Shown here in pieces: positions 1 through 8,979 of a DNA stretch of 64,000 nucleotides; the first letter of the stretch is position 1, and each line of letters opens with the position of its first letter. The position numbers were made by a program, and so were the translations under genes. Below the pieces are notes generated by a model that was given only the letters and a program-made list of their open reading frames with translations, was not told where the DNA came from and did not search any database. Source of the stretch: Methanomassiliicoccaceae archaeon (GTDB lineage: Archaea > Thermoplasmatota > Thermoplasmata > Methanomassiliicoccales > Methanomethylophilaceae); assembly GCA_003555025.1 (NCBI GenBank), contig PWHV01000022.1, positions 21,418-85,417 on the forward strand, in the 5' to 3' direction.

Positions 1-3000
1 AGACAGATAGAGCTTGAGAACTTCAAGTCCTTCGGCGGGAAGCTGACGATACCTCTGCTGGAAGGCTACATGGCCATCACCGGCCCCAACGGCTCTGGCA
101 AGTCCAACATCGCCGATGCGATCCTCTTCGTCCTCGGGCCCAAGAGCTCCAAGGCCATCCGCGCCGGCAAGCTGCCCGACCTAATATTCGACGGCGGCAA
201 GAGCCGCCGACCCGCCGAGCTCACCCGGGTCTCGCTGATATTCGACAACCACGACCGCCTCATACCCTGGGACGCCGACACCGTGAAGCTCACCAGGACG
301 GTCAAGCTCTCCTCCTCCGGCGAAGGCTACAACTCCTATTTCTATGTGAACGACCACCGCTCCTCGCTGGGGGAGTTCGACGAGCTGCTCTCCAGCGCCA
401 GGATATCCGCCGAGGGCTACAACCTGGTGCAGCAGGGGGACGTGACCCGCATCGTGGAGATGGGCAACCTGGAGAGGCGCAGGGTGCTGGACAACATGTC
501 GGGAATCGCGCGCTTCGACGCGGACATCGCCAAGGCGGAGGAGGAGCGGGCGGAGACCGAGGAGAACCTGGACCGCATATCCATCATCAAGAAGGAGCTG
601 GAGGCGCAGCTGGAGCAGCTGGAGCAGGAGCGTGCCGAGGCCCGACGCTACCTGGACACCAAGGCGGAGCTGGACCTGGCCAAGGCGCAGCTGGCCCACA
701 AGAGTCTGGAGCTGGCGCGCTCGGAGGCCGGGTCCGCCGAGGAGCAGATCCACTCCTACGACAACGAGATCGCTTCCCTGGAGGAGAAGCGCCGCCAACT
801 CTTGGAAGAGGCGGCCGCATTCGAGGAGGAGAAGGGGCGCTGGGAGCAGGAGATGGAGTCCCGCGGCGGGGACGAGTACCGCGCCCTCAAGGACAAGAGG
901 GACGAGCTGATGGTGGAGGCCGCCCGGCGCAAGGACCGCGCCGAGAGGGCGGAGTCCGACATCGCCGAGGTGGATGGCAGGGCGGCCGAGGCCGAGGAGG
1001 AGCGGCAGGCCTTGGACGCTGAGGAGGGGGAGGCGAAGACCGCCCGCGCCGCCGCCTCCGACCGCAAGGAGGCCGCCGTGGAGGAGAGGGACTCGCTGCA
1101 GGGGAGGCTGGAGACGCTGCGCCAGGAGATAGATTCCCGCGGCGGGGAGCTGGCCAGGCTGCAGGAGGAGACCGCCGCCGCCGAGGCGGAGATCGAGGAG
1201 TGCCGCGAGGCGCAGCACGCATTGACCCTGGAGCGCGGGAGCCTGGAATCGCGGATCGAGGCCTTGGAGAGGGAGCGCTCCTCCCTGGAGGAGGACATCG
1301 AGACCGCCAAGTTCGAGGCCCAGGACGCCGAGTGGCAGATGCGGGAGCTGCGCACCAGCGAAGGGGAGTCCGCCCGCCGCGCCCAGGAGCTCGCCGGAAC
1401 CCTGCGCGACCTCAAACAGGAGGAGAGTCGCTGCGCCCAGGACGAGAAGGACCTGCGCCAGGCCGTCTATCGCCTCGAGAGGGAGTACAACTCTCTCAAG
1501 GCGGAGAAGGAGGCCGCCGAGAACCTGCAGAAAGGGTACAACCGGGCGGTGGCCGCCGTCCTGGAGGCGAGGGATCGCGGCAGCATAAAGGGCATCCATG
1601 GCACCATAGCGGAGCTGGCGGAGGCGGAGGAGCGCTTCGAGACCGCTGTGGCCGTCGCCGCCGGCGGGAGGATGCAGGCCATCATCGTCGACGATGACCA
1701 GGTGGCCTCGGAGGCCATCGCCATGCTGAAGAGGAGCAAGGCGGGACGCGCCACCTTCCTGCCGCTGAGCAAGATGCAGGAGGGGCGGCCGCGGGCCAAG
1801 GCCATCATGGCCGCCGAGCGCGCGATCGGCTACGCCATCGACCTGGTCAGCTTCGACCCCGCCTACCGGGCCGCCTTCTGGCACGTGCTCAGCGACACCG
1901 TGGTCGCCGAGGACCTGCCGTCGGCGCGCGACCTGATGGGCGGGGTGAGGATAGTCACCCTCGAGGGGGAGCTGATCGAGGCCGCCGGCGCCATGGTCGG
2001 CGGCAGCGTCGCCAAGCAGGGGATGCGCTTCGGCTCCGCCGCCGCCGGCAGGCTGGAGAAGGTGGCCGAGGAGCTGCGCCACGCCTCCGAGGAGGCGGAG
2101 CGGGCGCAGACCGAGCTGCGGACCTTGACCGAGAGGATGCGGGCCATGGAGGAGGAGCTCCGCGAAGCTTCGTCGTCCAGCCGCGACTTCGAGGAGGGGA
2201 TGGGCCGCCTGGAGCGCAAGCGCGACGAGGCCCGCCAGCGCCGCGACCAGGCGAAGGAGAGGCTGGAGGCCGTCAAGCAGGAGGCCTCCGGCGAGGAGAG
2301 CTCGCTGCAGGCCAAGGACGAGGAGCTGCGCCGCTGCGCCGCTTCGCTGCAGGAGTCGCGCGGCCGGCGGGACGCCTTGAAGGAGGAGATGCTCCAGCTC
2401 GCGCCCGAGGAGGTCCAGTTACAGCTCAACGAGCTGCAGCAAGCGCTCATCGAGGCGGAGCGCGCCGCCAGCGACACCGCCGCGTCGCTGCGGGAGGCTG
2501 ATTCCCGCCTGGTATCCCTGTCGGAGCGCCGCCAGGAGAACGAGGGGGAGGCGCTGCGCCTGGAGGAGAGGGCGGCCTCCCTGCGCCGGGAACGCGACCA
2601 GGCCCGCGAGGAGGAGAGCGCCATACGCACCGAGATGGCCGCCGTCAAGGGGATGATGCAGTCCATGGAGAACGAGCTGCGCGAGCTGAGGGACAAGCGC
2701 GACGACGCCTACCGCAAGTCGGTGGCGCGCTCCTCTGAGGCGGACTCGATGAAGGACCGCATCGACACCAAGAGGGACTTCCAGACCGGCCTGCGGCTGC
2801 GGCACGAGCAGGCGATGCAACGGGTCGCCCAACTGGAGAATGAGCTGGAGGCGTTCTCCGTGGAGGTGGAGCCGCCGCTGCCGTCGATGGACAGCATCCG
2901 CGGCCGCATCCGCCGCCACGAGTCTTCGCTGGAGGCGATGGGCAACGTCAACCTGCGCGCCATCGAGGACCACGAGGAGAAGAGCGGCCGCCACGCCCGC

Positions 3001-3573
3001 ATGCTGGAAGAGGTGGAGAGGCTGGAGGCCCAGCGCCAGGAGCTGCTCGCGCTGATGGAGGCCCTCAACGAGGAGAAGAAGAAGGTCTTCGACGGCGTCT
3101 TCAAGGCCGTCGATGCCAACTTCCGCGAGGTGTACGCCGACCTCTCCGGCGGCGGCGATGCCTACCTCTCCCTGGAGGACCCTCAGGAGCCCTTCAAGGG
3201 AGGCCTGATGATAAACGCCAAGCCCAAGAACGGCAAGCTGCTGCGCCTGGAGGCCCTCAGCGGCGGGGAGAAGAGCCTCACCGCCCTGGCGTTCATATTC
3301 GCCCTGCAGGATCACCAGCCCTCGCCCTTCTATCTCCTGGACGAGGTGGACATGTTCCTGGACTCGGTGAACGCCGAGATGGTCGCCCGCCGCGTGAAGC
3401 AGAGCTGCGCCAAGGCGCAGTTCGTGCAGATATCGCTGCGCAAGGTGACCCTGGGCAAGGCCGACCACCTCATGGGCGTCACTCGGCAGCCCAACGGCGT
3501 GAGCAAGGTGATAATGCAGCCTGAATTCCCCGAGGTCGCCCGCAAGCTCGGGGATGCGGAGGGGAGCGCATGA
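1..3573 (+). CDS. smc: Chromosome segregation ATPase SMC (5' end cut by window)
   Basis: SMC is the ATPase arm of prokaryotic condensin, which compacts and segregates the chromosome. The frame is open from base 1 (RQIELENFKSFGGK), so only a few N-terminal residues are missing. Visible parts in order are the Walker A loop GPNGSGKSN (about codons 27-35), a first long Glu/Arg-rich coiled coil (about 170-510), a globular hinge (about 510-680), a second coiled coil, the ABC signature LSGGEKS near base 3255 and Walker B FYLLDEVD at 3328-3351. It overlaps scpA by ATGA, so the three condensin genes form one operon. Confidence 0.97.
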   Translation, partial: RQIELENFKSFGGKLTIPLLEGYMAITGPNGSGKSNIADAILFVLGPKSSKAIRAGKLPDLIFDGGKSRRPAELTRVSLIFDNHDRLIPWDADTVKLTRTVKLSSSGEGYNSYFYVNDHRSSLGEFDELLSSARISAEGYNLVQQGDVTRIVEMGNLERRRVLDNMSGIARFDADIAKAEEERAETEENLDRISIIKKELEAQLEQLEQERAEARRYLDTKAELDLAKAQLAHKSLELARSEAGSAEEQIHSYDNEIASLEEKRRQLLEEAAAFEEEKGRWEQEMESRGGDEYRALKDKRDELMVEAARRKDRAERAESDIAEVDGRAAEAEEERQALDAEEGEAKTARAAASDRKEAAVEERDSLQGRLETLRQEIDSRGGELARLQEETAAAEAEIEECREAQHALTLERGSLESRIEALERERSSLEEDIETAKFEAQDAEWQMRELRTSEGESARRAQELAGTLRDLKQEESRCAQDEKDLRQAVYRLEREYNSLKAEKEAAENLQKGYNRAVAAVLEARDRGSIKGIHGTIAELAEAEERFETAVAVAAGGRMQAIIVDDDQVASEAIAMLKRSKAGRATFLPLSKMQEGRPRAKAIMAAERAIGYAIDLVSFDPAYRAAFWHVLSDTVVAEDLPSARDLMGGVRIVTLEGELIEAAGAMVGGSVAKQGMRFGSAAAGRLEKVAEELRHASEEAERAQTELRTLTERMRAMEEELREASSSSRDFEEGMGRLERKRDEARQRRDQAKERLEAVKQEASGEESSLQAKDEELRRCAASLQESRGRRDALKEEMLQLAPEEVQLQLNELQQALIEAERAASDTAASLREADSRLVSLSERRQENEGEALRLEERAASLRRERDQAREEESAIRTEMAAVKGMMQSMENELRELRDKRDDAYRKSVARSSEADSMKDRIDTKRDFQTGLRLRHEQAMQRVAQLENELEAFSVEVEPPLPSMDSIRGRIRRHESSLEAMGNVNLRAIEDHEEKSGRHARMLEEVERLEAQRQELLALMEALNEEKKKVFDGVFKAVDANFREVYADLSGGGDAYLSLEDPQEPFKGGLMINAKPKNGKLLRLEALSGGEKSLTALAFIFALQDHQPSPFYLLDEVDMFLDSVNAEMVARRVKQSCAKAQFVQISLRKVTLGKADHLMGVTRQPNGVSKVIMQPEFPEVARKLGDAEGSA

Positions 3574-4436
3574 CAGCGAGGATAGACGGAACGGTGCTGG
3601 AGCACCTGATGTTCCACCAGTCCCTGGTGGACGACGAGCAGGACAACGAGAACATCCACCGCTACCTGGGGATACTGGAGCGGGAGGAGGGGGAGTCACT
3701 CTGCGACCCGGTGGACGAGGCGATACGCTCGGCCTTCGACCTGGTGCTCAACCACGGCATGGACCCCTGGTCCATAGACCTCTTGGAGTTCACCCGACTC
3801 TACTCGGCGAGGATGGGCGAGGAGCGCCTCGACCTGATCGTCGCCGGAAAGCTGGTGCACATGGCCTGGCGAATCCTCCGCCTGCAGAGCGAGGAGGTCG
3901 TCAGCGAGAAGGAGCGCCACGACCGCCCGTTCATGGAGTGGGACGTGGAGGCGATGTCGGAAGCGCTGTTCGAGGAGGGAGAGGGCCTGATGCCGGCGCC
4001 GGCGGTGCTGACCCCCGCGCTGCGCCGCCGCGAGCTGCGCCCGGTGTCGCTGATGGAGCTGCTGGACGCCTTCGAGGACGCCCGCCGCGAGATGGAGAGG
4101 CAGAGGCAGCGCGAGGCCCGGCCCCGCAAGGAGGTGAAGAGGTTCAGCAACCAGGCCCACGACGAGGACATGGAGAAGGACGTGGAGGAGGTCTGGCAGC
4201 GCGTGCAGAGGCTGGGGGCGGGCCCCATATCGGTCCGTGACCTGATGGGCCCCGACCACGACCGCAACATCTCCACCTTCGTGGCGCTGCTCTTCCTGGT
4301 GCGCAACGGGCTGCTGGCGGCCTGGCAGGATGACCTTCCTCGGGGCGAGGCCTTCGTGGAGATCAAGGTGGACTGGATGGAGGGCAGCGTCGAGGACGCC
4401 GTCCTCTCTGAGGCGGACGACAAGCTGGTGATGTGA
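3570..4436 (+). CDS. scpA: Segregation and condensation protein A (kleisin)
   Basis: This 288-residue protein is the kleisin that bridges the two SMC heads. The N-terminal region (LMFHQSLVDDEQDNE, then a helical block with DPWSIDLLEFTRLY) is typical of archaeal ScpA. A charged linker is followed by a C-terminal winged-helix-like segment ending GEAFVEIKVDWMEG. The start ATG overlaps the smc stop codon and the next gene begins at the very next base. The family assignment rests on sequence pattern plus this gene order. Confidence 0.93.
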   Translation: MTARIDGTVLEHLMFHQSLVDDEQDNENIHRYLGILEREEGESLCDPVDEAIRSAFDLVLNHGMDPWSIDLLEFTRLYSARMGEERLDLIVAGKLVHMAWRILRLQSEEVVSEKERHDRPFMEWDVEAMSEALFEEGEGLMPAPAVLTPALRRRELRPVSLMELLDAFEDARREMERQRQREARPRKEVKRFSNQAHDEDMEKDVEEVWQRVQRLGAGPISVRDLMGPDHDRNISTFVALLFLVRNGLLAAWQDDLPRGEAFVEIKVDWMEGSVEDAVLSEADDKLVM

Positions 4437-4940
4437 TTGGAGCCCAAGGCGCTGCTGGAGGCGGTGCTCTTCGCCTCTCATGAGGGCCTGCGGCCGGTGG
4501 ACCTCTCCGATGCCACCGGCCTCAGCGAGAAGGAGGTGCGCGACGGCCTCCGCCGACTTCAAGCCGATTACGAGGAGAGGGGCTCCGCCCTCAAGGTGCT
4601 GCGCTCCTCGGGGCGCTACTCGATATGCCTGCGCGACGAGTACCTGCCCTACGGGCAGCAGTTCTCCCCTCCCGATGTGCCGCCGTCGGCGCTGCGCACG
4701 GCGGCGATGATAGCCTACCATCAACCGGTGGAGCAGAGCGAGCTCTGCCGCAACCTCGGCTCCCGGGTCTATGACGACGTGCGCAGGCTGAGGGAGCTGG
4801 GCCTGATCGACGCCAAGAAGAAAGGGCAGACCCTGGAGCTGCGGACCAACCGCCGTTTCTCGGAGCATTTCGGCATCGATGCCCGCAGCCGCGAGGACAT
4901 CAAGCGATGGATGGACTCCGCCAAGGACCGCCAAGCATAG
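4437..4940 (+). CDS. scpB: Segregation and condensation protein B
   Basis: This 167-residue double winged-helix protein binds the ScpA linker in the condensin complex. LLEAVLFASHEGLRPVDLSD at the N-terminus and the later LRTAAMIAYHQPVEQSEL block are recognisable ScpB motifs. The frame starts with TTG immediately after the scpA TGA. There is no upstream ATG in frame, so translation is probably coupled to scpA. It ends with TAG. Confidence 0.92.
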   Translation: MEPKALLEAVLFASHEGLRPVDLSDATGLSEKEVRDGLRRLQADYEERGSALKVLRSSGRYSICLRDEYLPYGQQFSPPDVPPSALRTAAMIAYHQPVEQSELCRNLGSRVYDDVRRLRELGLIDAKKKGQTLELRTNRRFSEHFGIDARSREDIKRWMDSAKDRQA

Positions 4941-4945
4941 AAAAG

Positions 4946-4956
4946 ATTTAAAAAGC
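4946..4956 (+). promoter_or_regulatory. TATA box of the Sm-like gene
   Basis: The AT-rich stretch ATTTAAAAAGC lies about 30 bp before the ATG at 4983. That spacing puts the transcript start at or just before the start codon, so a leaderless or nearly leaderless mRNA is expected. Confidence 0.6.
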
Positions 4957-4982
4957 TAGTTCAGCTTTCTCGATTGATTTAA

Positions 4983-5198
4983 ATGGTCATGCCTCTCGCT
5001 TTAATGGAGAAGTCTTTGGACAAGAGAATTTCCCTGCTGCTTAAGGACAGCCGGATGCTGGAGGGCAAACTCACCGGTTTCGACGACTACATGAACATGG
5101 TCCTGGAGGACACCGAGGAGTTCAACACTGACCAGAACCGACGCCTCGGCACCGTGGTGCTGCGCGGCAACAACGTTGTCAGCTTATCGACGCTATGA
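4983..5198 (+). CDS. Sm-like archaeal protein (LSm)
   Basis: LSm proteins form heptameric rings that bind U-rich RNA. This 71-residue protein shows the Sm1 motif (LEGKLTGFDDYMNMVLED) and the Sm2 motif (GTVVLRGNNVVSLS, with the RG-N signature). The length is right for a minimal Sm fold. The ATG at 4983 fits the TATA spacing, but ATG codons at 4989 and 5004 are alternatives. The sugar nucleotidyltransferase begins 10 bases downstream and may be cotranscribed. Confidence 0.93.
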   Translation: MVMPLALMEKSLDKRISLLLKDSRMLEGKLTGFDDYMNMVLEDTEEFNTDQNRRLGTVVLRGNNVVSLSTL

Positions 5199-5207
5199 GC
5201 GGATGAG

Positions 5208-6074
5208 ATGAAGGCGGTCATTCTCGCAGGGGGCAAGGGCACCCGGTTGCGGCCTCTCACGTTGAGCATGCCCAAGCCCTTGGTGCCCCTGGCGGGGAAG
5301 CCCCTGGTGCGCCACATAATCGACTCCCTGCCCGCCGAGGTGGACGAGGTCCTGCTGGCGGTCAATTATATGAAGGGGAGGCTGCAGGAGTACTTCGAGA
5401 CCGCCGAGCTGCCGGTGAAGGTCCGCCTGGTGGAGGAGAATCGCCCCCTGGGCACCGGCGGGGCGTTGAAGAACCTGCGGGAGCACATCGACGGCACCTT
5501 CCTGGCGTTCAACGGCGACATCGTCAGCTCCTTGGACGTGAGCGAGATGCTGCGCCAGCACCGCTCCCGCGGCGGAATCGGCACCATAGCGCTGTGGAGG
5601 GTGGAGGACCCCAGCGCCTACGGCGTGGCGGCCCTCGACGGCCACCGCATCACATCATTCCAGGAGAAGCCCCCGCCGGGCGAGGAGCTCTCCGACCTCA
5701 TCAACGCCGGGGTCTACGTCTTCGAGCCGGAGGTCCTCGAGCACATACCCGACGGCGTGGTCAGCCTGGAGAAGGAGGTCTTCCCCCGCATTCTGGACCT
5801 CGGCATGAACGGGCACCTCTTCGAGGGTCACTGGGTGGACTGCGGCACCCGCTCCAGCTACCTGGAGGCGCAGAATGTGCTGCTGCGCGCCGCCGGGCCG
5901 GAGGAGAACGTCTTCTGCGAGGGCGCCCAGGTCTCGTCCGGGGCTCAACTCGAGGACTGCGCGGTGCTCTCCCGGGCGGAGGTGGCCCCCGGCGCGGTGC
6001 TGCGCCGCACCATAGTCTGTCCCGGTGCCAAGGTCGGCGCCGGGCAGAAGGTGTACGATAAGATATACCGTTGA
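5208..6074 (+). CDS. Sugar-1-phosphate nucleotidyltransferase
   Basis: The protein makes an NDP-sugar from a sugar-1-phosphate and an NTP. The N-terminal signature LAGGKGTRLRPLT with the downstream SMPKPLVPLAGKP lysine motif defines the family. GALKNLREHIDG and FNGDIV follow as the nucleotide and metal sites. About 50 C-terminal residues (GAQVSSGAQLEDCAVLS onward) look like a short left-handed beta-helix. At 288 residues it resembles mannose-1-phosphate guanylyltransferase or glucose-1-phosphate thymidylyltransferase. The sequence does not settle the sugar or nucleotide. It is distinct from the GlmU-type protein at 39059-40285. Confidence 0.88.
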   Translation: MKAVILAGGKGTRLRPLTLSMPKPLVPLAGKPLVRHIIDSLPAEVDEVLLAVNYMKGRLQEYFETAELPVKVRLVEENRPLGTGGALKNLREHIDGTFLAFNGDIVSSLDVSEMLRQHRSRGGIGTIALWRVEDPSAYGVAALDGHRITSFQEKPPPGEELSDLINAGVYVFEPEVLEHIPDGVVSLEKEVFPRILDLGMNGHLFEGHWVDCGTRSSYLEAQNVLLRAAGPEENVFCEGAQVSSGAQLEDCAVLSRAEVAPGAVLRRTIVCPGAKVGAGQKVYDKIYR

Positions 6075-6135
6075 GGCATCTTAGATAAATGTTCTGGCAC
6101 CTTACCCTTCCCCGATCCAGCGCTTGAATTTATCG

Positions 6136-6200
6136 GGCGGTCACGCCGCAGACGGCCAAGAAAAAATATAGAGATTATATATCCTATATAGATGACCGCC
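6136..6200 (+). promoter_or_regulatory. Promoter region of ABC operon with flanking inverted repeat
   Basis: The AT-rich core AAAAAATATAGAGATTATAT (6161-6180) continues into ATCCTATATAG and is the likely TATA region. It is flanked by an 8-base inverted repeat, GGCGGTCA at 6136-6143 and TGACCGCC at 6193-6200. The repeat could be a pair of operator half-sites, but this is inference. Confidence 0.4.
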
Positions 6201-6224
6201 ATAGCTGATAAATATGCAATCATC

Positions 6225-6239
6225 GGTCAAGCGTTGACC
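6225..6239 (+). promoter_or_regulatory. Perfect palindrome GGTCAAGCGTTGACC before the permease start
   Basis: Two perfect 6-base arms, GGTCAA and TTGACC, are separated by GCG and end 8 bases before the ATG at 6248. Size and placement suit a dimeric repressor site or a short hairpin at the ribosome entry site. No regulator gene sits beside the operon. Confidence 0.45.
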
Positions 6240-6247
6240 TGATCGCG

Positions 6248-7894
6248 ATGAGTCTGACCAAGAGAATCGACGATCTCTCCAGCAGGAGGGGGGTACGCAA
6301 CGGCTGGTTCGGATTCATTACCATATTCTTCCTCAGCTTCATCATACTGCCCACCGTCTACGTCCTCATCTACGGCCTAGCCGACTTCCAGAACCTCAGC
6401 GACGCGGTGCTGGGCGAGCCCGAGGTCATGTCGATGATATGGGGGGCGGTGTTCACGTCTTTCAGCCTTGCCCTCCTGGTCACCATCATCGACCTGGTCA
6501 TCGGCCTGCCGATGGCATGGATAATGGTGCGCAAGGACTTCCGCGGCAAGAGGCTGCTGGACACCCTCATAGACATGCCCTTGGCATTCCCCACCGCCGC
6601 TCTCGGCTTCTCCATCGGCATATTCTGGGGACTCCCCGTGGACGCCCCCGTTCCCCCTGGGGCGTTGGGCATCGTCGCCGAGCCGTACATCCTCATAATG
6701 CTGCTCCACATCATCTTCACCTATCCCTACATGGTACGCTCACTCTCCGCCATACTGGAGCAGATAGACCAGAGCTACGAGGAGGCGGGCATGACCCTGG
6801 GCGCCAGCAGGCTCACCGCCGCCCGCACCATCACCCTGCCCCTGTTCCGCGCCGGCCTCATCACCGGATTCATACTCTGCTTCGCGCGCTCGCTGAGCGA
6901 GACCGGCGGCACCTTCATCGCGCTCATCACCGTGGGCAAGGCGGACGTGTTCTTCACCGGTCCGACGCTGATCGCCTGGTTGAAGCAGCCGGATGTGGGG
7001 GTGGCGGACGTGGAGGCGGTGCTGGCGGTGGTGAGCATAATACTCATCATCACCGCCATAGTGTTCCTGCTGATCATCAAGTACGTGCTGGGGAGGGTGA
7101 GCGTCCCCTTCGACAAGGTCTGGCCTCGTTGGGAGAGGGTCCTGAGCCGCGGCACATTCCCTAAGGCCAAGGACCTGCTGAGCTTCGTTTTCCTCTTCAC
7201 CATCGTCATCATACCGTCGTTCTTCATCTTCGCCTATCTCCTGGTCCCCGCGCCCGGGGACATGGACTGGAGCGGACTGGTGGACGCGCTTTCCTACTCG
7301 TTCATGGTCGCCGGGATCGTCACAGCGGCGGACATCGTCCTCGGCGTCCCGCTGGCGCTCTACATCGCCCGCCACCGCGACAAGAAGCTGGCACAGGTGG
7401 TGGACTCGCTGGTGAACGTGCCGCTGATAGTGCCCACCACCGCTCTCGGCTTCTCCCTGGCCCTGTTCTGGACCACTCAGGACCTGGTCACCAACCTCAC
7501 CGTGCTGGTCATATTCGCCCACATCGCCTTCACCTATCCCCTGGTGGTGCGTAACGTCGCCGGCGCCGTCATGGAGGTGGACCCCTCCTATGAGGAGGCG
7601 GCCCGCACTCTGGGGGCCAAGCCGTTCGGCACCTTCCGCACCGTACTGCTGCCCATCATCCGCGCCTCGGTGCTCGCCGGGGCCATCCTCGCCTTCACCC
7701 GCTCCCTGGGTGAGACCGGCGCCACCGTCGCCGTCAGCGCCGAGGCCAACACCATGCCGGTCTACATCGTGAACCTCATAAACAGCGGCGACTTCTACCT
7801 GGCATCCATCGCCGCCATGGTGCTGATAATCGTTTCGTTCATATTCATGCTGGCCCTGCGCTATTTGGTCCGGCGTGACGGAGGCGGGTACTGA
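6248..7894 (+). CDS. ABC importer permease, two MetI-like domains fused
   Basis: This 548-residue membrane protein is two copies of a binding-protein-dependent permease domain joined end to end, like FbpB/CysU-CysW fusions. Each half has several hydrophobic helices and an EAA loop that contacts an ATPase: EEAGMTLGASRLTAARTI in the first half and EEAARTLGAKPFGTFRTV in the second. The gene overlaps the next ATPase at TGATG. Two ATPase genes follow, which suits one ATPase per half. No substrate-binding protein is encoded nearby. Iron, thiamine, molybdate, sulfate or phosphonate-type substrates are all possible. Confidence 0.9.
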   Translation: MSLTKRIDDLSSRRGVRNGWFGFITIFFLSFIILPTVYVLIYGLADFQNLSDAVLGEPEVMSMIWGAVFTSFSLALLVTIIDLVIGLPMAWIMVRKDFRGKRLLDTLIDMPLAFPTAALGFSIGIFWGLPVDAPVPPGALGIVAEPYILIMLLHIIFTYPYMVRSLSAILEQIDQSYEEAGMTLGASRLTAARTITLPLFRAGLITGFILCFARSLSETGGTFIALITVGKADVFFTGPTLIAWLKQPDVGVADVEAVLAVVSIILIITAIVFLLIIKYVLGRVSVPFDKVWPRWERVLSRGTFPKAKDLLSFVFLFTIVIIPSFFIFAYLLVPAPGDMDWSGLVDALSYSFMVAGIVTAADIVLGVPLALYIARHRDKKLAQVVDSLVNVPLIVPTTALGFSLALFWTTQDLVTNLTVLVIFAHIAFTYPLVVRNVAGAVMEVDPSYEEAARTLGAKPFGTFRTVLLPIIRASVLAGAILAFTRSLGETGATVAVSAEANTMPVYIVNLINSGDFYLASIAAMVLIIVSFIFMLALRYLVRRDGGGY

Positions 7895-8979
7895 TGACCG
7901 TCGTTGAGATGCAGGACCTGAGAAAGCGATACGGCAAGACCGTGGCCGCCGACGGCATGTCCCTGAGGGTGGAGGACGGCGAGTACATGTGCATACTGGG
8001 CCCCACCGGCGCCGGCAAGACCACCGCTTTGCGCATGGCGGCGGGCCTGCTGGACCCCGACAGGGGGAAAGTGCTCTTCGACGGCACGGACGTGACCAGG
8101 GTGGAGCCGGAGTACCGCGAGGCGGCGATGCTCTCCCAGGTGTACTCGCTGTTCCCGCACATGGACGTCAACGGCAACGTGATGTACGGGCCGCGGATCA
8201 AGAAATGGCATCCACGGGAGTCCGAGGACGTGGCGCACAACATGCTGGAGATGGTGCATCTGCACCGGCGCAAGGACGCCATGCCCAACGAGCTCTCCGG
8301 CGGCATGCAGCAGCGCACCGCCCTGGCGCGGGCGTTGGCCTCCGGCTCGAAGGTGCTGCTCCTGGACGAGCCGCTGCGCGCCCTCGACGCCCGCCTCCGC
8401 ATAGAGCTGCGCCGTGAGATACGCTCCTTGGTGAAGGCCATGGGGATCACCGCCATACACGTCACCCACGACCAGGAGGAGGCGATGGTCATCGCCGACC
8501 GCGTGGCGGTGCTGCGCAAAGGCAGGGTGGAGCAGGTGGGTACCCCTCGCGAGGTGTTCGACAACCCGCTGACGCCGTTCGTGGCCAATTTCGTCGGCCA
8601 GTCCAACTTCTTCATCGGCAAGGTGGTCTCCAGCGGAGAGGAGACCGTGGTGGAGAACGAGCGCGGCGTGACCGTCAGGGCCCGCCCCTCGCCACACCCC
8701 ATCGGCTCTGAGGTGGCGGTGGCGGTGAAGGTGGGCAACACCACCCTCAAACTGGACGAGGGCTTCTTCCTCGGCCGGGTGGAGAGGGTGCTCTACGAGG
8801 GAGTGACGATACACGTGGACGTGATGGCTGAAGGGCAGCGTTGCTCCGCCAAGCTGCCCAACCGCAAGTTCGAGGAATACAGCCCCGGGGACGAGGTGAC
8901 GGTGGGGTGGCCCCCCTCCGAGGCCATCGTCTTCGCCCTGCCTCCCGGGGGCCTTCAAGAGGAGCTGAGGTTGGACTGA
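7894..8979 (+). CDS. ABC importer ATP-binding protein, first of two
   Basis: This 361-residue ATPase of the CysA/PotA type should energise the upstream permease. Walker A is GPTGAGKTT (near residue 36), the signature is LSGGMQQR, Walker B is VLLLDEP, and the switch histidine lies in VTHDQEE. The Q-loop segment reads LSQVYSLFPHM, unusual in having SQVYS where VFQN-like residues are common. A C-terminal TOBE-like region of about 120 residues follows. The next gene starts directly after its stop codon. Confidence 0.92.
   Translation: MTVVEMQDLRKRYGKTVAADGMSLRVEDGEYMCILGPTGAGKTTALRMAAGLLDPDRGKVLFDGTDVTRVEPEYREAAMLSQVYSLFPHMDVNGNVMYGPRIKKWHPRESEDVAHNMLEMVHLHRRKDAMPNELSGGMQQRTALARALASGSKVLLLDEPLRALDARLRIELRREIRSLVKAMGITAIHVTHDQEEAMVIADRVAVLRKGRVEQVGTPREVFDNPLTPFVANFVGQSNFFIGKVVSSGEETVVENERGVTVRARPSPHPIGSEVAVAVKVGNTTLKLDEGFFLGRVERVLYEGVTIHVDVMAEGQRCSAKLPNRKFEEYSPGDEVTVGWPPSEAIVFALPPGGLQEELRLD

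Noticed and set aside
181..2082. A 633-residue open frame on the minus strand inside smc
   Set aside because: Low-complexity Leu/Gly/Gln-rich sequence typical of the antisense of a GC-rich coiled-coil gene; no family motif, and smc on the plus strand is certain.
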